From Bathynomus jamesi (lineage: Eukaryota; Arthropoda; Malacostraca; Isopoda; Cirolanidae), in contig JAJOZX010000197.1 in assembly GCA_023014485.1 (NCBI GenBank), positions 1,775,001-1,839,000 of the forward strand: a stretch of 64,000 nt of DNA. The letters are read 5' to 3'. Both the position numbers and the translations under genes were made by a program. Under the pieces are notes generated by a model, which saw only the letters and a program-made list of their open reading frames with translations, was not told where the DNA came from and ran no database searches. Shown in pieces: positions 12,628 through 27,304 of the stretch. Numbering within the stretch: position 1 is the first letter of the stretch; every line of letters starts with the position of its first letter.

Positions 12628-15600
12628 GCTGGGTTGGGCAACTCTTATTGTTCATTTATGATGTATTAGAGGTTATATGAAAAATAACTGTTATAATTTA
12701 GCTTAAAGCAAAGTAGATGCTTTAATATGGAAATAGTTAATTTTAGTAATTGTTTTTCCTGATTGCGCGATAAAAAGTGCGTCGAACGACTTTTCCTGCA
12801 TTTAACTATCTAAGACGGTTCTAATTTGATTCTGCAGCAGACCCTTAAGTAGTAGGACGCGAATCGTTTAATCCGTTTTAATTGAAGGGTTTTCTTTCGG
12901 CTTCAGAAGGAGGGCGTCTGGAGCGAGAACTGAATTACGTGTCGCGGACTCTGGGGGAAGGAGCGGGAACTACCAACCAGCTCCTGATCCAGACGCCGAA
13001 GGAGGGAACCAATGACAATATCCTGACGCCGTCCGCCCTCACCACTCATCTTCATGTTCTTCTGGCGGCCACTAAAGTCACCGTCGATATGTTTGACATG
13101 TGAGTGGGCATGGGCATGCTGAATGTACCCGGGGGTAGGCCTACACTCTAGTAATGGATCTCCAGCTAAATTATTATTATTATTATTATTATTATTATTG
13201 TTGTTATACGTTGGGGGGGGGGGGGGGAGTGCGTTTCATCTGGTTGGTTGGTCTTGACCTTCTGGATTATTTTCCCACACCCGACCCATTTGACCCGCAT
13301 CTTTGGTTCTTCCTCCATTCTGGGGGTTGATATACTGTTACAAAAGTGTTCTTGTAAGGGATTACGATACCCGTAGAAAGGAGGACTCTGCGGCTAATGC
13401 GTGATTGAGGATTGGTTTTTCCACGCAACAGATGATATATTCAAGAAAATTTGTAACGTAGCCTCAGAATAAATGGTGTTTTTGTGGGTTTAATTCTTTG
13501 AAATTAAAAATAATACTCTTGTTGATTTCAATGCGGACGTCTGTGTAAACATTTCCACAGAAGTATTTAAATAGTTCTCTTTTTGTCTGTTTAGCTACAA
13601 CGCATGGTTGTGTTGTGAAGGCGTATGTGGTTGTTACAAGTTCTGTTGTTGTACTTTATTGTGTACAATCTTTAAATATATGAAGCGAGAAATGGCTGCT
13701 GATTACAACAGCTTATTTTATCTCTCGTAAATATTTAGTTGGGAAGTCCCTAAAATTGGCATTCCGTTTTCTTTTGTTTATTGTTTTGATCAAGTCGTAC
13801 GTTTATTTCATTGGGAGTCAGGAAACAATTGGGTAGTTATGTAGTTATTCTGTTTCTTATATATATATATATATATACACACACGTTAAGGTATTTTTCT
13901 AAGTATGAAGTAACTACATACATGGTTTAAAATTTCACGTAATGAAACTTGAAAATGGACAAAGAAGTACTTAAGGCGTTGCAATCATTTTGTAATATGT
14001 TTGTGAAGTGCACATTTACAGTCATTGTATTATAGTATGAATAACTATCAGTAGCGCTTAATTACTCCTCGTCCATTGAGTGTGTGATGATTCCTTTTTC
14101 TCTCGAGACGACCCGATCATAATGGGTTGTTCGATCTCTCTTTCAGTACGTGGAGTTTAAATGATCTCTGCTTCGCGACGAGCTTTCCTTATTTTGAAAA
14201 TCACATTATCGATCAGGTAAGAAGACTTTTGAAAGAATTTACGTTCATTCGTGGAGGTACATTTATTTCTCTTAGGCCTCGAGGTAGGGTATCCGATACC
14301 CCAAACAATTATGGTATTGTACCGTATCATTATATAATGAAAGCTATTATCAGCATTAAAAAATTATAAAAGGTTTTAAAATTGTGCTTTAAGAGATAAT
14401 AAACCTGAATTAAAATAATTATCGATTTAATATTATAGTCCGAAGCCCATTAGAAGATAATAATGTGCGTGTTGTTGTTGTTGTTGTTGTTGTTGAAGGC
14501 AAACTCTAATGTCTTTTACTGTGAAAGTTGAATTTTAATTTTATTTCTCCTTTTATTAACATTCAGATTTTTGAACGGCTCACACCATGCGCCATTATAA
14601 CTCCTTTGGATTGCTTCTGGGAAGGTTCGAAGCTATTAGGTCCAGAATTCTACGTCACCATTCCGTAAGTACTACTGTAACGTCACGGCTTAAAGTTCCC
14701 CCCAACCCTATAAAAAAGTGTTAGTTGGAGATTCGTTTACGAAAGGACTTAATGTCTGTACCTTTGGATAAGAGAAATTATCTTGAAATTAATTTTTTAG
14801 AAAAATTATTTAAATTTTTTTTTGAAAACACGAGTTACAGCTTGTTATATAACGCACTGTTTGATACTTCATTCCCACGACTTATCTCTCCACGTCAATA
14901 CGAAAGGAGAAAGACTTCTTAATTTTGCTTTTTCCATTCATTAAAACGTAATGACCAGCAATCCTCTATATTCCCTCCATCTCCACCTCATTCAGACTGC
15001 TCAGTGAACTAAGACATTCATCGAAAATTGAAGCGGTCCCATTTTTTTGGGATACATTTTGCCCACAGCACTCGCTAGCTAGCAATTGCAGTCCGTTTTT
15101 ATCGCACGTTCAAACCCACAACGCGGCTTAGACCTCCGTCAGAAACATCAAAGTGATACCTTTTCCTTTCGTTGTATTACATCCGTTAATCGATAAAAAG
15201 ATAAAGTTTACCATTCACTCGAGGAAGAATTTAAGAGAAACGTGTTTAATTACTACCGTTTCTGCTACATGGGGTTCTTTTGATATACAGTAATTACAGC
15301 CCAGTCTTATTATGAGTTTTGTTACGCACCGTTGCGTGAATTTTCTGTAACTCCTGCAGTCGTTGTAGGATTGCCACGCGAGATTTGGTAATATAAAACT
15401 AATTTCTTAAAATTATTATTAGGAAAAATAATAGATATTTCTCCATACCTCGAATACCTCCATACCCACACTTTCTTAGTAGAACCCAAGCGTGACAATC
15501 CATGGTTGAACTGCATGGCCAAAAACTATGTTCTCGTCCCCTGATACCGGACAAATTATACTTTATTGCATCCTGATTTACCTTAATATTTTTAACATTT

Positions 15601-15940
15601 GTATTGGATTGCGAGTACTTCATACATCCATTTCAATATATTTAATTGTTAATTTATTAGTTATTTTTGGGTGAAGCAAAAATAAAAATCACATTAAAAT
15701 TACAATTACGATGGTCAATAAATTTAGCCTCAAGTTAAAAATTCAATGCAAGGATCTAAAGTTACATTTCACTTTGAATCATTTCCTAAAGTCAAAATAT
15801 GTTGTGTTGTATCTTTGCTTTCAGTTTATTTGGTTCGATTATTCGAATATCTCTCTCCAATTGTGATTTTATAGTTTTTATCACCTTTGGAAGTTCTACC
15901 TGATTACTGTATTTCTTTCGCATATCTCCTTCCATATACG

Positions 15941-15983
<43 letters not shown>

Positions 15984-16811
15984 TTCCAAGCGAGAGAAAA
16001 AAAACAAGGAAAAAACAAAAACTTTTTATACCCCGTTAGACCAGTCTATTATCGTACGCCTGGCAGCGCTCGCAGAAGTTCTCTGATGAAGACATCAAAA
16101 TTTAGACCACACAAGATGCCTGGAATTTAATTCTACATAATTATCTGTTGGGTAATGTTAGGATTAGTCTTCAGGGTTTTAAAAAAGGCTTTTAGGCTGT
16201 TAGGCATTAAAAAACTTCCAAGTATTATTCATTCATATGAGACTGTACGAATATTGGAATAGTTTAACTTGGGTGCGCAATTCGGTATTTAGAGATATTT
16301 GTTGATTTAGTCCGTTACGCCATATTTATGCGATCGTTTCGGGTACAAATTTACGCTCGCTTATATTATTTATTCGTCAATTGGCATTTTTGTTGTCGAA
16401 AATTAATGGTGTAGCGCCGGTACGAGCCTTATCTTCCGAAAACTTTACCGGGAAACGAGTGTTAGTGAAACGTACATGCTCTCCGCTGGGACGTAAAAGG
16501 AAAGGAGAGATAGCGGAGAGAGATTGTAGTGGAACGAGACGGGGCTTTTCTCCGTTGACTCAAAAACAAAGCCATCGGAGCTCGGCGCTCGGAACACTCG
16601 TTTTTATTTCGTATGACTCACACAGGCTTCCTGGGTGGCTATCTAATCTCGCATCGAGAAGGCATTTGCTCAAATCCTTCCAGAACTCTTGATTCCGTGA
16701 GGTGGAGTCGGATGTATATATAGTCATTGAAATGGATTGGGTCGCTGCGAGATAGTCTCTCTTCTCTATGGTCACATGAGGTAGTTTCAACCCTATTTGC
16801 CTTTTGAGAAG

Positions 16812-16892
<81 letters not shown>

Positions 16893-17169
16893 TATTTGCC
16901 TTTTGAGAAGGAATATATGTATATATATAGTATATATAAATAAAATCTTTTCCGAATATTATTTATTTTTAAAGCGCTTCATTCCAACGCGGTTTTACAT
17001 TTACATAAAATAAACTCCAACAAAAAGTTTATTAATAAATTTTACAGCTTTTACGCTATAATTTCAAGTCATCAAACTAAAAAATGAAGCCATTTTAAAA
17101 GTTCAAGTAATTAATCTTATATGGCACTCGGTGCCAATACTACATAGGCCACACACGCACTACATACAA

Positions 17170-17234
<65 letters not shown>

Positions 17235-20200
17235 TGCATGTATGCTCGTCCAATGTTTATAAAGTATCAAAGAACCCATGATTGTAATCAGAGAGTAAAC
17301 ACGAAGTACACAAGTGTACTAAAGCTATAAAAAGCGTAAATTTGATCCATGCATCGTTAAAAGCTAAGGAAAATCATTCTCCTTTCCTCTCTTCCATTGA
17401 AACTGTTTCGGACACCTCCAAAACGATTCCAGAGTCTGTACAATTGGAGGGTTGGAATGGCCTTAGTCGACAGTTAAGGAAGCGGGTCGCCTCGGGCTCG
17501 CCTTGATGTCTTCATTAACTCCGAGGCGCTCGATTCCGTGGCTCCGTCTCCGGCTTCGTTTTCGCCTCGATTTTGATCGAGATTGCAAATTATTTCTTTT
17601 TATGTTCGGGGTAGGGTGCGGGGTTAGGTGGGGGTGGGGGGTGGAAACAAAGAAAATTCGTGTGTTTGTGTGTGACGATTTTAATGGATCGTCCGATTTC
17701 GTTCTTTGTTCCTATTTTTGAGCCTTTTTCGTTCTTCGTAGACACATTTATGCGTATCAGGATTAATTTGCATCTTTCTTTTCATGTTTGGTGGTCTACT
17801 TGCTAAGGCCAGCGTCGTTCCTTGGTCTCTTTTGGACTCTAAATTTAGCCGTTCCGCTAAAATGGTGTTCGATCCTTATTTACAAAGTTATTATTTAAAG
17901 CTCTCGTCGACTTGGCGTCTATTAACGATTCTAGCGAGATGTTTCGCTAAAAACTCTCGGAGTGTTCGGCTTTCCCCGTAAATAAATCCCCGTAGCACAC
18001 TAACTTCGGAAACCGAAAATCGTGTCCCAGTCGTTAAGCTGATGGTAATCATTCGTACTAAATCTTACGTATCGAAATCATTGATAATAATAATAATAAT
18101 AATAATACGTCAAAAACTTTTAAGTCTCTATAAAAACCTTTATTTTGCGTAGTTGATTACCATACTTTTTTTAGTATTTTTTTTTTAAGCATTTGGGTCA
18201 TCAAAATCGATCCACCTTTTCTCATTCATCTTCAGGGAATAAAAAAAGGAACTCTCTCAAAGCTTTTTATTTTAATAGTCGATACGTACAGTTGCGTTAG
18301 TAGAACCTTATGACGTACCATTCCTTATAGCAGTGTTTACGCACCGTATACAGTTAAGTATTTCCGTAGTTTTGGGGGAACGTTTCGTTCGGAGAGTTAG
18401 GATGATGTAGCGACCCGGATTCCACGTAAAGCCGTATTATAGGTCTTCTCCGTCGCGTAACCTTTGCCGTTTCGAAGAGGTTAAACAACCCCAAATAATA
18501 ATAATAATAATAATATATATCAATTGGAGACGCGCGTGGTTTTATCTCGACAATGATAATTGTGTTAACTTTTTAGGTAATATAAAAAGTAATAAATTTA
18601 ATATAATTACGTTCGAGGAAACTCAATTAGCCCGTAATGATCTCTCTGCCTCGAAGAAAGAATGCTTCACTACACTTTTAATTAATGTAAAGACTAGCTC
18701 AGCCGTTACGAGAAGGATGTACTTAAATATTTTAATAAAAGACCATTTAGAGTTTCATTTTCGGGGCTTGGTACCTATTTAAATTCCTACATTAATGACT
18801 GTATTTGCAGTCCTATAAAAAAACGGAGTTACTAGTTTTCATTATGCTATTACTATAAAAATATTTAACACTTATTCACAGTCATTATACACGAAGCCCT
18901 TCGAGTACGTTCGTACGTATACGTAGGTTTTTTTTTTTTTTTATATACGTCGCTTGACGAGACGAGCCCTTAAATTTAACCTCTTCCACTTCTTTTAAGA
19001 AAGAAGAAGAAGAAGAAGAAGACTTCGCTACGAACTCGATGAGAGGCCCCATTACTTCCATTTGTCCATCTTTTATCGCCAACTTCTATTTTGTTCAATT
19101 TTTAACGGCCACAATATTTTTTCTCGCTACTTCGAAGCTTCGATTTTCACGTTCACGCGAAACGAATTGACATCTTTTGTCCGCTGATGTTTTTGTCACT
19201 GCGAAAAGAAGAAGTGTTCTCGAGTTGTTTCGTAGCGTGAAATCAAATGTTAACATCTTCAGTAGACAACCACTTACTTACGAGTACGAGAAATTTCTTC
19301 GATCTTAGTATGAGACGAAGCGCTATAGCATTCGCGCATTTGACTACGCGCTCTTACGTTTTATATAATTTTTAAGTTATTTTTTTTTAAGTTCATTCTA
19401 TTTTGTGGAATGGCAAAATTTAAGAAATAAAAAGCTAATTTCCACATCCTTTTCACGCTTTCGACTCTTTTAACATTTCTTGACGTAAAATGCGTGACTG
19501 CTTTTCATTCCTTCGAAGGAATGAGGTTGTTATGGTCGTTACGCTCCTTCCCCGCTTCCTATAAGACCAGATTTTGTTGGTCTAATTTACGAAAGCTGAT
19601 GATTAAGTTTCTTATCGTAAATTTACTCCTAATCATCGCTCTTTTGAGATACGCGTCGAATTATTATGAATGAAGAAAATTTGGAAAGTTGCGGGAATTT
19701 GCGCGTAACCAGAAAGAATTATTATAGACGTAGAATTAAGGATTGTACGCAAATATGAACGTGAGAAAGATTTCAGTCGTAAGAATTTGCGTATGATGAG
19801 GAATTATTATAGATATTCTGTTAGTGCGTGGCGCCGGATCGTGGTGCCTCGGTACGGGTCATATAGTTAATTATCCAACTACATTCCCTCCGAGACCTAA
19901 CTGTAAATTCGTGCGATGAGAATTCCCATATCAGGTGTTAATGAGAGGACGATTTTACGTTTATCGCATCTACGTATCTTCATGTTCTCGCGCGGATGGA
20001 ATTACCTGCCCGTTTCGCACCTACAATCACGTTTGATTCCGAGTTGCAATCTTTAATAACAATCCAATGGAGGTAAATATCGGCTATTTTCCTTCTTTTA
20101 TTGATAATGACAATGTATTGCGTTGAAGTCAGGCGCGCACTACAGAGTCGTGGATATTAAGGTTGGGTTTGGAGTCCATTTCATGACGAAGGTTTCGAGT

Positions 20201-23200
20201 CCGGAGTATTGAAGCGCCGCCAATTGACTTCGAGCGTAGATTAAGACATTAAAGCGGAGAGGAGGAGCATGGAGCAGTCGCCCACGGCAACATTCTCTTC
20301 TGCAATCAATGGGTAAAAAAAAAAAAAAAAAAAGATGGGGGATTTGGAGGCGCTTAACTGCGGGGATTGTCGAGAAGAAAAATTGATACGGTTGTTCCAA
20401 GATTTATTAATGCTTCCAGTATGCCAGATATGTTTTAAATAAAATTTAATTAGCAACATCCTAATTTTTTCGTTTCTAATTCCTGTTTTATTGATGTTGA
20501 GGCATATTTATGACCCCATGCGCGGGTTTTTTTATTAACATAAAAATCTTTTTCAAAAAATTAATTCGTACTTAAATAAAATTGTAGAAAGATGACGATA
20601 AATTGAGTTGTGATATAATTTTTTTCTTTAACCTTTAATTAATTTTAATATTTAAGCAGTGACTTTAATGGTGTTTATTATAAACGCAATAATTTTATTG
20701 GGATGCAGTTCGCTTTAATAATAATAATAATAGTAATAATAATAATTTAAATCGACTATTAAAATGGTGAATGTATTACCGGAGAAAGAATAAAAAAAAA
20801 TAAGCGTAGACTTAGTTAAGATTACTACTTATTTTGCGTTGAAATTCTTAGCCGGAGTTGAACGTAAAACTTAGAATTTTTTTTTTAAGTTTGGATGGTG
20901 AAGCTTTATTTTAGTTAATTTTTTGTTCTTTTTATATAAAACTTTCAGAGGTTATGGAGAAAAAGTAAAATGGAGTAATTTGAACCCTCAAAAGATCGTG
21001 GATAAAATGAAACGGATAGAAAATGCTGGAAGCTTTTTTCCATTCTCGGCTTTCAGCGAATTTATGAAGAGGGTAAGTAAAGACTGACAATGCAGCTTAG
21101 TGACGGATTTTCATTTAAATCTCTTATTATTGTTATTAGGATGAGGTGAATGGCGGCAGTTTTCTCGAAAATTATTGGGATCAAATTGCGTCTGAATCAG
21201 ATAGCGCAGCTGGTTTTTTTTTGTTTTTTTATCAGTTAGCCGCGTATGCACTAACCGCTCACCTATTATTGCATTTTTGATTCGACATTAAATTTTTATG
21301 AAGCATTTTCAGTGAATTTCAAAGCGTAATAAGACTTACGATTCCAGCCAACGTATACCTGAATAAGATCTTAGATATTGCCAAGAAATAACGGATTGGC
21401 AGTAGACTTTTATGAGCGAGAATATTATTATTATTATTATTATTATTATTAAGGAATATATATATACATAGGTTGTGTTCGTTATTCTGCGCCTTAGATT
21501 TAGTAGAGGGTCAGGAAATAAAAAAGACGTTTATTTATTAAAGGTACGATATATTGGCAGTAAATTAAGCATTTGTAATTTTTCTTATTGAAAAGATTGT
21601 TGTATTTGGGGATGAGGCGACAGTGGGACAGATGCGTTGGCATAGGGTTACAGTTGCATCTGACGAATTGGGATTCGGGTGGCTCCTCGCCATCCGAAGG
21701 CCAAAGGGAAGCTTCTCATTAGGGTTTCCAAACGACGGGAACGGGAACTCGATCTCGGCTTGGCTGGGACATAGCGGCGTGTGTGGTCTGAGCCGAGACA
21801 ACGCCGAGAGTTGCGGTTTGCGCGTTTAGCGTTGGAGAAAACGAGGATCGAGTTCTTACTCCGAGGGTTCGAAGGGTTAAGCGTGGGAAGGATGAAACCC
21901 CGGGCGGATGGAGGTGGGAGTGTTGGGAAGGGTTAAACCTTAAAGAGGCAAAGGCCTTAGGATGCGAAATAGAGCCTCGAATCCGAAGGGTGATTAGTAT
22001 TGGAAGGTAATTTCTAATTATTCACTTATTGTTTCTTTGAATTATGAGTTCATCTTGTTCAAAATCACCTTTTTCCCTCTTTTGATTCAGAAATACCTAC
22101 ACACACACACCGTTGTATAGATCACTCGTAGAGTACAGTATAATTATAGACTTTGTGCAAAGCTAAGAGAGATTTGCTACAATATTTTTAAAAGTTTGTA
22201 TGGGTTTACATACTTGAGGTTAAGAGAATATTTTTAATTTAATTTCCACTAAATATGACAATGACAATTAAAAAAGAAAACTACAGTATATTGAAGTACA
22301 GTAACGTACTGGTATCGTAAAGTACATTACAGTATATCGTATTTTAATTTTTCTTTTATGAGATGCGTAATAACTGATTTAAATTTTCAGTCTGGGATCA
22401 CGACGGCGTATCAACAAAAGCCGTGTCTTAACCCCGAAGACCCGGAGTGTCCTCTGACAGCTTCCAACAAACAATCCCTGAAAGTAAGCGCGGTATAGTC
22501 CATCTTTGACCTAACGATGTAGAAAATAAATTGTTTATATCCCAGCTGCGATACAGTTTGGTATTATTATACGATGTAAATATATTTTAAGAGCAATCAC
22601 CGCACTTAAATAAAGTGGAAATGAAGAAATCACTTGAAGTGGGAACTAGGAATTAGTCGGACTTTAACCCGCGTATACATTAAGGTGTACGGTATAAAAG
22701 TACAGGGTGATCCAAAAAGGTGTTACCAGGAATAAATTTTTCGTGTTATTTTTTGGGAGTACCCTTTCTATCACCCTGTATACTTTTTATCGTACGCCAT
22801 TATTTAGGCAAAATTTCTTTTTTTCTCTTTGTCTCTTAAAGCCTCCGGACGTTGGGGCTGAATTGACGGGGGGATGCTACGGTTTTGCCGGAAAGTTCCT
22901 TCACTGGCCGGAAGAACTTATCGTTGGGGGCACGAAACGGAATAGAACGAGACATATCATAAGGTAAGAAGAAATATACGCGGATTCTTGAGGAACCTTA
23001 TGAATAATCCGTTACGCGCGCAATTATCGATGGAAAGAACTTAAACCAACCACGTTTCCTTTACTAGAGGCGAGGCCCTGCAAAGCATTGTCCAGTTGAT
23101 GGGTTCCAAAGACTTGTTTGAGCACTGGCAGGACCACTACAAAGTCCACAACATGGATTGGTCGCAGGAGAAGGCGAGGATCATCCTCGATGCCTGGATC

Positions 23201-24474
23201 CAAAAGTTCTCGCAGGTAAGAAAATGATACGTTTATTTTGGTTTAAAGGTTTTATTACTTCATATTTTGTTTAATGCTATTAAATACGTGTAAATATTGT
23301 TTGTTTATTTAAAGTTTTAAAAAGCGTTAATGAATAAGAAATTAGAATCATTTTTCTTTCGAAGAATTGATCGAGGCTACATTCTTAAGTCACTTATTTG
23401 AAAAAGTTCGCCTAAAAACATGAAATCTCCAAAAAGCATAAAAAATTGCTTATTGGTAAATATTCCTCTATTTTTTTACAATAATAAAAATTAAAAAAAA
23501 AAGAAGTTATTAATTTTTTTTAGTCTTTTTAAAGATTTTAGTTTTTAGGCAGTTTTTTTTTTTTTTTTCCAAAACACCAAGTTTGTACGAGTTGTAATTG
23601 CATTGACTCATTGAGGTATCTATTGCGTTTTTATCTTTAATGGGAATTGTATCCGATCATTAAAATATTGTTAGATAGCGAGTCCCCAAAAAAGGGAATA
23701 AAACAAGACACTTAAAAGTTAAACTGACTCGATGGAAGATTGCTTGCATATTGAGGTGTGATTGATCGCCCCAGGGATCTACTTCCATCGCTGTCACCGC
23801 CTCGCCTTATTTGACACCAGGGACCTCACACGATACCCCATTGGCACGTTCTCGGTCGCCTTGGTCCCAAACTGGGCATCATAAAGCCTAAATTCATACT
23901 CGATGCCTCGCGGATTTGAGACAATTTATGTTAATGAAGAAGAACGCTCGTTCGCTACCCCAAACGCCGCTCGCTCATAAATTCCTCAAAAGGAAGTACT
24001 GGATCGAGTCACACGCATAAACCGAAAGCAAAAAAAAATATAATTATTAATTAAGTGGAGAAAATAAAATAAAAATATTCAGGAAAAGAAGTCTCTCTGC
24101 TAAGTTATTATCATGGCGCCTTGGAAGCGAACAAGAACTGAATATAAATACGTGGTTTTTCTTCTCTCTATTAACCTTACGTAGAAATAAAAAAAAAAAC
24201 ATTTATATCGGAATTAAAATGGTATTTAATAACTTCTCGGGTGTTTTTATAATTATGAAAGAGAATTGAGTTTTGTATAATGTATCTGTTTAAATAATAG
24301 GTTTTAATTGATCTGTCTAGTTCTATCTTTTATGGGGTTAATTGTCTGTTTAACGAAGAAAGGAGGTAGACTGGACTGGGACGTGGTACGATAAATCGAG
24401 ATATCGGAGGAAGTTTAAGTAAAAATAAGTGATTTTCTTCCTTTGTATTTTAGATGGAGACATTGATTGGTTAG

Positions 24475-24560
<86 letters not shown>

Positions 24561-26195
24561 AACTAGGCATTTCGCGTAATCTTGTGACACTTAATCACGC
24601 AGACATTATACATTACTAACCTAACCTAACCCTACCTTCATGAGATAATTAAGGGTCAGAAGCATTACGTGAAATGACTGGTTTCACACATTGTATGTAG
24701 CTAACGTATATAATTCGATGAGTCTCTCTAGACTTTATTTTCGCAAATGACTAAATACCCAGGCAGCAGTTTTATTTTTTGGTCCGACATTGGTATTTGG
24801 GATATACCAAATACCAACCGGCCGAACGGATGGCGGATGCTCTCTCCTTCGCGTGGGTAGGCTTTCATAATTAAAACGCTTTTCTTGAAGTTAATTTCTG
24901 AGCAGTGTCGGAGCAAATACTGACTACTTTTTTCTTTCTCTCAATTTGCTCTCTAACATTTTATCGACGTATCTTCGCCTCTCTCTCTCTCCCGTAGCGA
25001 GTGAGGGAAGTGACGGAGGAAATCTCGGAAGAGACGCGCTCGTACCACCTTCAGCCCTTCGCTTCCTCCTCCCTACCACACCTCATCAGGCGGTTCTCTA
25101 GCCTCTCCGTCCCGAGGGTTGTCATCGGCTGCGTTGTCATGGTAACGGAAAGAGCTCTCGTAGATGTTAAGAGTAAGGCCTAATGTACCAGAAATATTTT
25201 GAGAATTTGAAGTTGTTTTTTAATGTAAAAAAAAGTTGCTTTCCCCCTTTACGCCTCTCAATGCCTATTCACTTTCGGTATTCTTCGTATTTACTTCCTC
25301 AGAAGAACCTTTTTATTTGCGTCTTAGGTCCTCTACGCCTGTCTCTCTCTCCTCCAAGTGAGTCGTGCCCATAAGTCGAGTGCCGGATTGGGATTTGCTG
25401 GCGTAATGCTCGTCATTGGGTCGGTGGCATCGGGCCTGGGTCTGTGTGCCCTCTTGGGGCTCCCCTTTACCGCGGCCACCACGCAGATCCTGCCCTTCCT
25501 TACCCTCGGTCTGGGCGTGGACGACATGTTCCTGATGGTGAATACCGTCGAAGAGATAAGTTGCGTCAAGAGGACTCACAAGGGAATGATGGTGAGTACA
25601 GATTAGAATTAGGCTTACTCGTCACGGAGTATTGGTATTTTCCTGGATTATGTATAATGAAGAATTTTGGTATTTTCGGTTATTTTAGTACGATAAAAAT
25701 TTGGGTATTCGGGTAATTTGGCATAATAAAGAATTTGGGTATTTTGGGGCATTGAGGTACAATGAAGAATAAACTGTTTACGAACTTAAGAAAAACACTT
25801 CACCTTTAAACTGGTGGTTGAATGTGGAGGAAGAAAGCAATTAAAATTTCTGCAGGTGCCTGAAGGGGAAGGAACATTGGGATGGATCAGCAGTTACGTT
25901 TTGCACTTTTGCCCTTCTGCAATAAAGTTTAGAAAAGATTCTTCCAAACAGACATTTTCTCCCTCTTCCAAATCAAGTCATATAACGTTCAATAAATTTT
26001 ATCGTACCTTCAGCGCCTTCCACATGATCTGTTTACTCTCTAACGTCCTCCATGGCTCTCCCCTCAAATGGCACTGAGATGGCATTAATCAGCCCTTCCT
26101 TCATCTGCACCTTTAAGGATTAAAAAAAAGTGGGGGGGGGAGTCCCATGGATCCAACTACGGAGCTGTAATCCTTATTTGTAGTTTAGTACTTGA

Positions 26196-26243
<48 letters not shown>

Positions 26244-26421
26244 ATTTCACAATTAAACACGTGAAATGAATGAATGATGCAAATCCACAATGAAAAAAGA
26301 AAATGATTCCAAGGCCTTTCGTGTATTCAGAAGTACACCTCGTCCATTCCCTGACGAGGTGTACTTCTGAATACACGAAAGAGCTTGAAATCATTTTTCT
26401 TTTTTCCATTTGGGTTTGCGT

Positions 26422-26452
<31 letters not shown>

Positions 26453-26619
26453 ATATATATATATATATATATATACACCTTTGGTTAGCTTCCGCCCGAA
26501 TTGTTCATTCTGACGAAGGTCAAGCTTTTCACTCCACCTTAGACCTACAGTTTAACGTGGAATCCGAACCACGCCCCATCAGCAGCCCAACGTCTTAACC
26601 ACTATAAACAACCCCAATT

Positions 26620-26690
<71 letters not shown>

Positions 26691-27251
26691 TAAAGAACGA
26701 CGCTTGTATAGGAGATATTCCGCGCAAGACGAGAAAGAGAAAACAACAAATGAAAAAATGAAGTACCACCTGGGAATCGAACCCGGGATCTTCCGATTGC
26801 CGGTCAGACGCGATACCACTAGTGGTATCGCGTCTGACTAGTGGTATCGCGTCTGACCGGCAATCGGAAGATCCCGGGTTCGATTCCCAGGTGGTACTTC
26901 ATTTTTTCATTTGTTGTTTTCTCTTTCTCGTCTTGCGCGGAATATCTCCTATACAAGCGTCGTTCTTTACGTTATTTATACTGCGTGTTCTTTGCAGTTG
27001 AATGTATATATATATATATATATATATATAGGGTGAACCAAATGTAGGTGGACAGTAAATGATAACGTTTATTTTGAGAATACATATTTAATTTTTTTGT
27101 ATACTATAATACAAAATAAAATTTAAATAAATTTAGTTATAATATTTAATATAATAAAACACAAACACCATAGTTATAATGAACACCATAGTTATAATAT
27201 AATATAACACAAACCGTATTCAACCTACTGTCCACCTACTTTTGGTTCACC

Positions 27252-27304
<53 letters not shown>

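Larger units (their letters stand above)
2711..12906 (+). other. patched intron 2 (10.2 kb, repeat-rich)
   Basis: The largest intron. It contains a 5S-derived SINE-like copy (about 4970-5180), a deleted mariner (7800-8423), a head-to-head tRNA-derived foldback (12292-12561), and microsatellites including (CT)n at 3913-3936 and 11932-11976, (CA)n at 4495-4520, (AAT)n at 5781-5805 and (TA)n at 10303-10350. A poly(C) tract lies near 10056-10069. Blocks of higher GC at 9740-9930 and 11220-11340 are not recognised. Confidence 0.8.
14665..20948 (+). other. patched intron 5 (6.3 kb)
   Basis: Holds (TA)n at 15945-15982, 16814-16892 and 17170-17231. The two sides of the 16.8 kb tract carry a repeated TTGCCTTTTGAGAAGGAA segment. 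A 5'-truncated copy of the 5S-derived SINE body lies at about 18390-18515, and (AAT)n at 18087-18108. Short open frames here show no homology that I recognise. Confidence 0.8.

Noticed and set aside
16381..16790. Overlapping 103- and 76-codon frames on opposite strands in intron 5
   Set aside because: Both lie within a patched intron, show no family resemblance and lack splice context. Probably chance in a GC-richer block.
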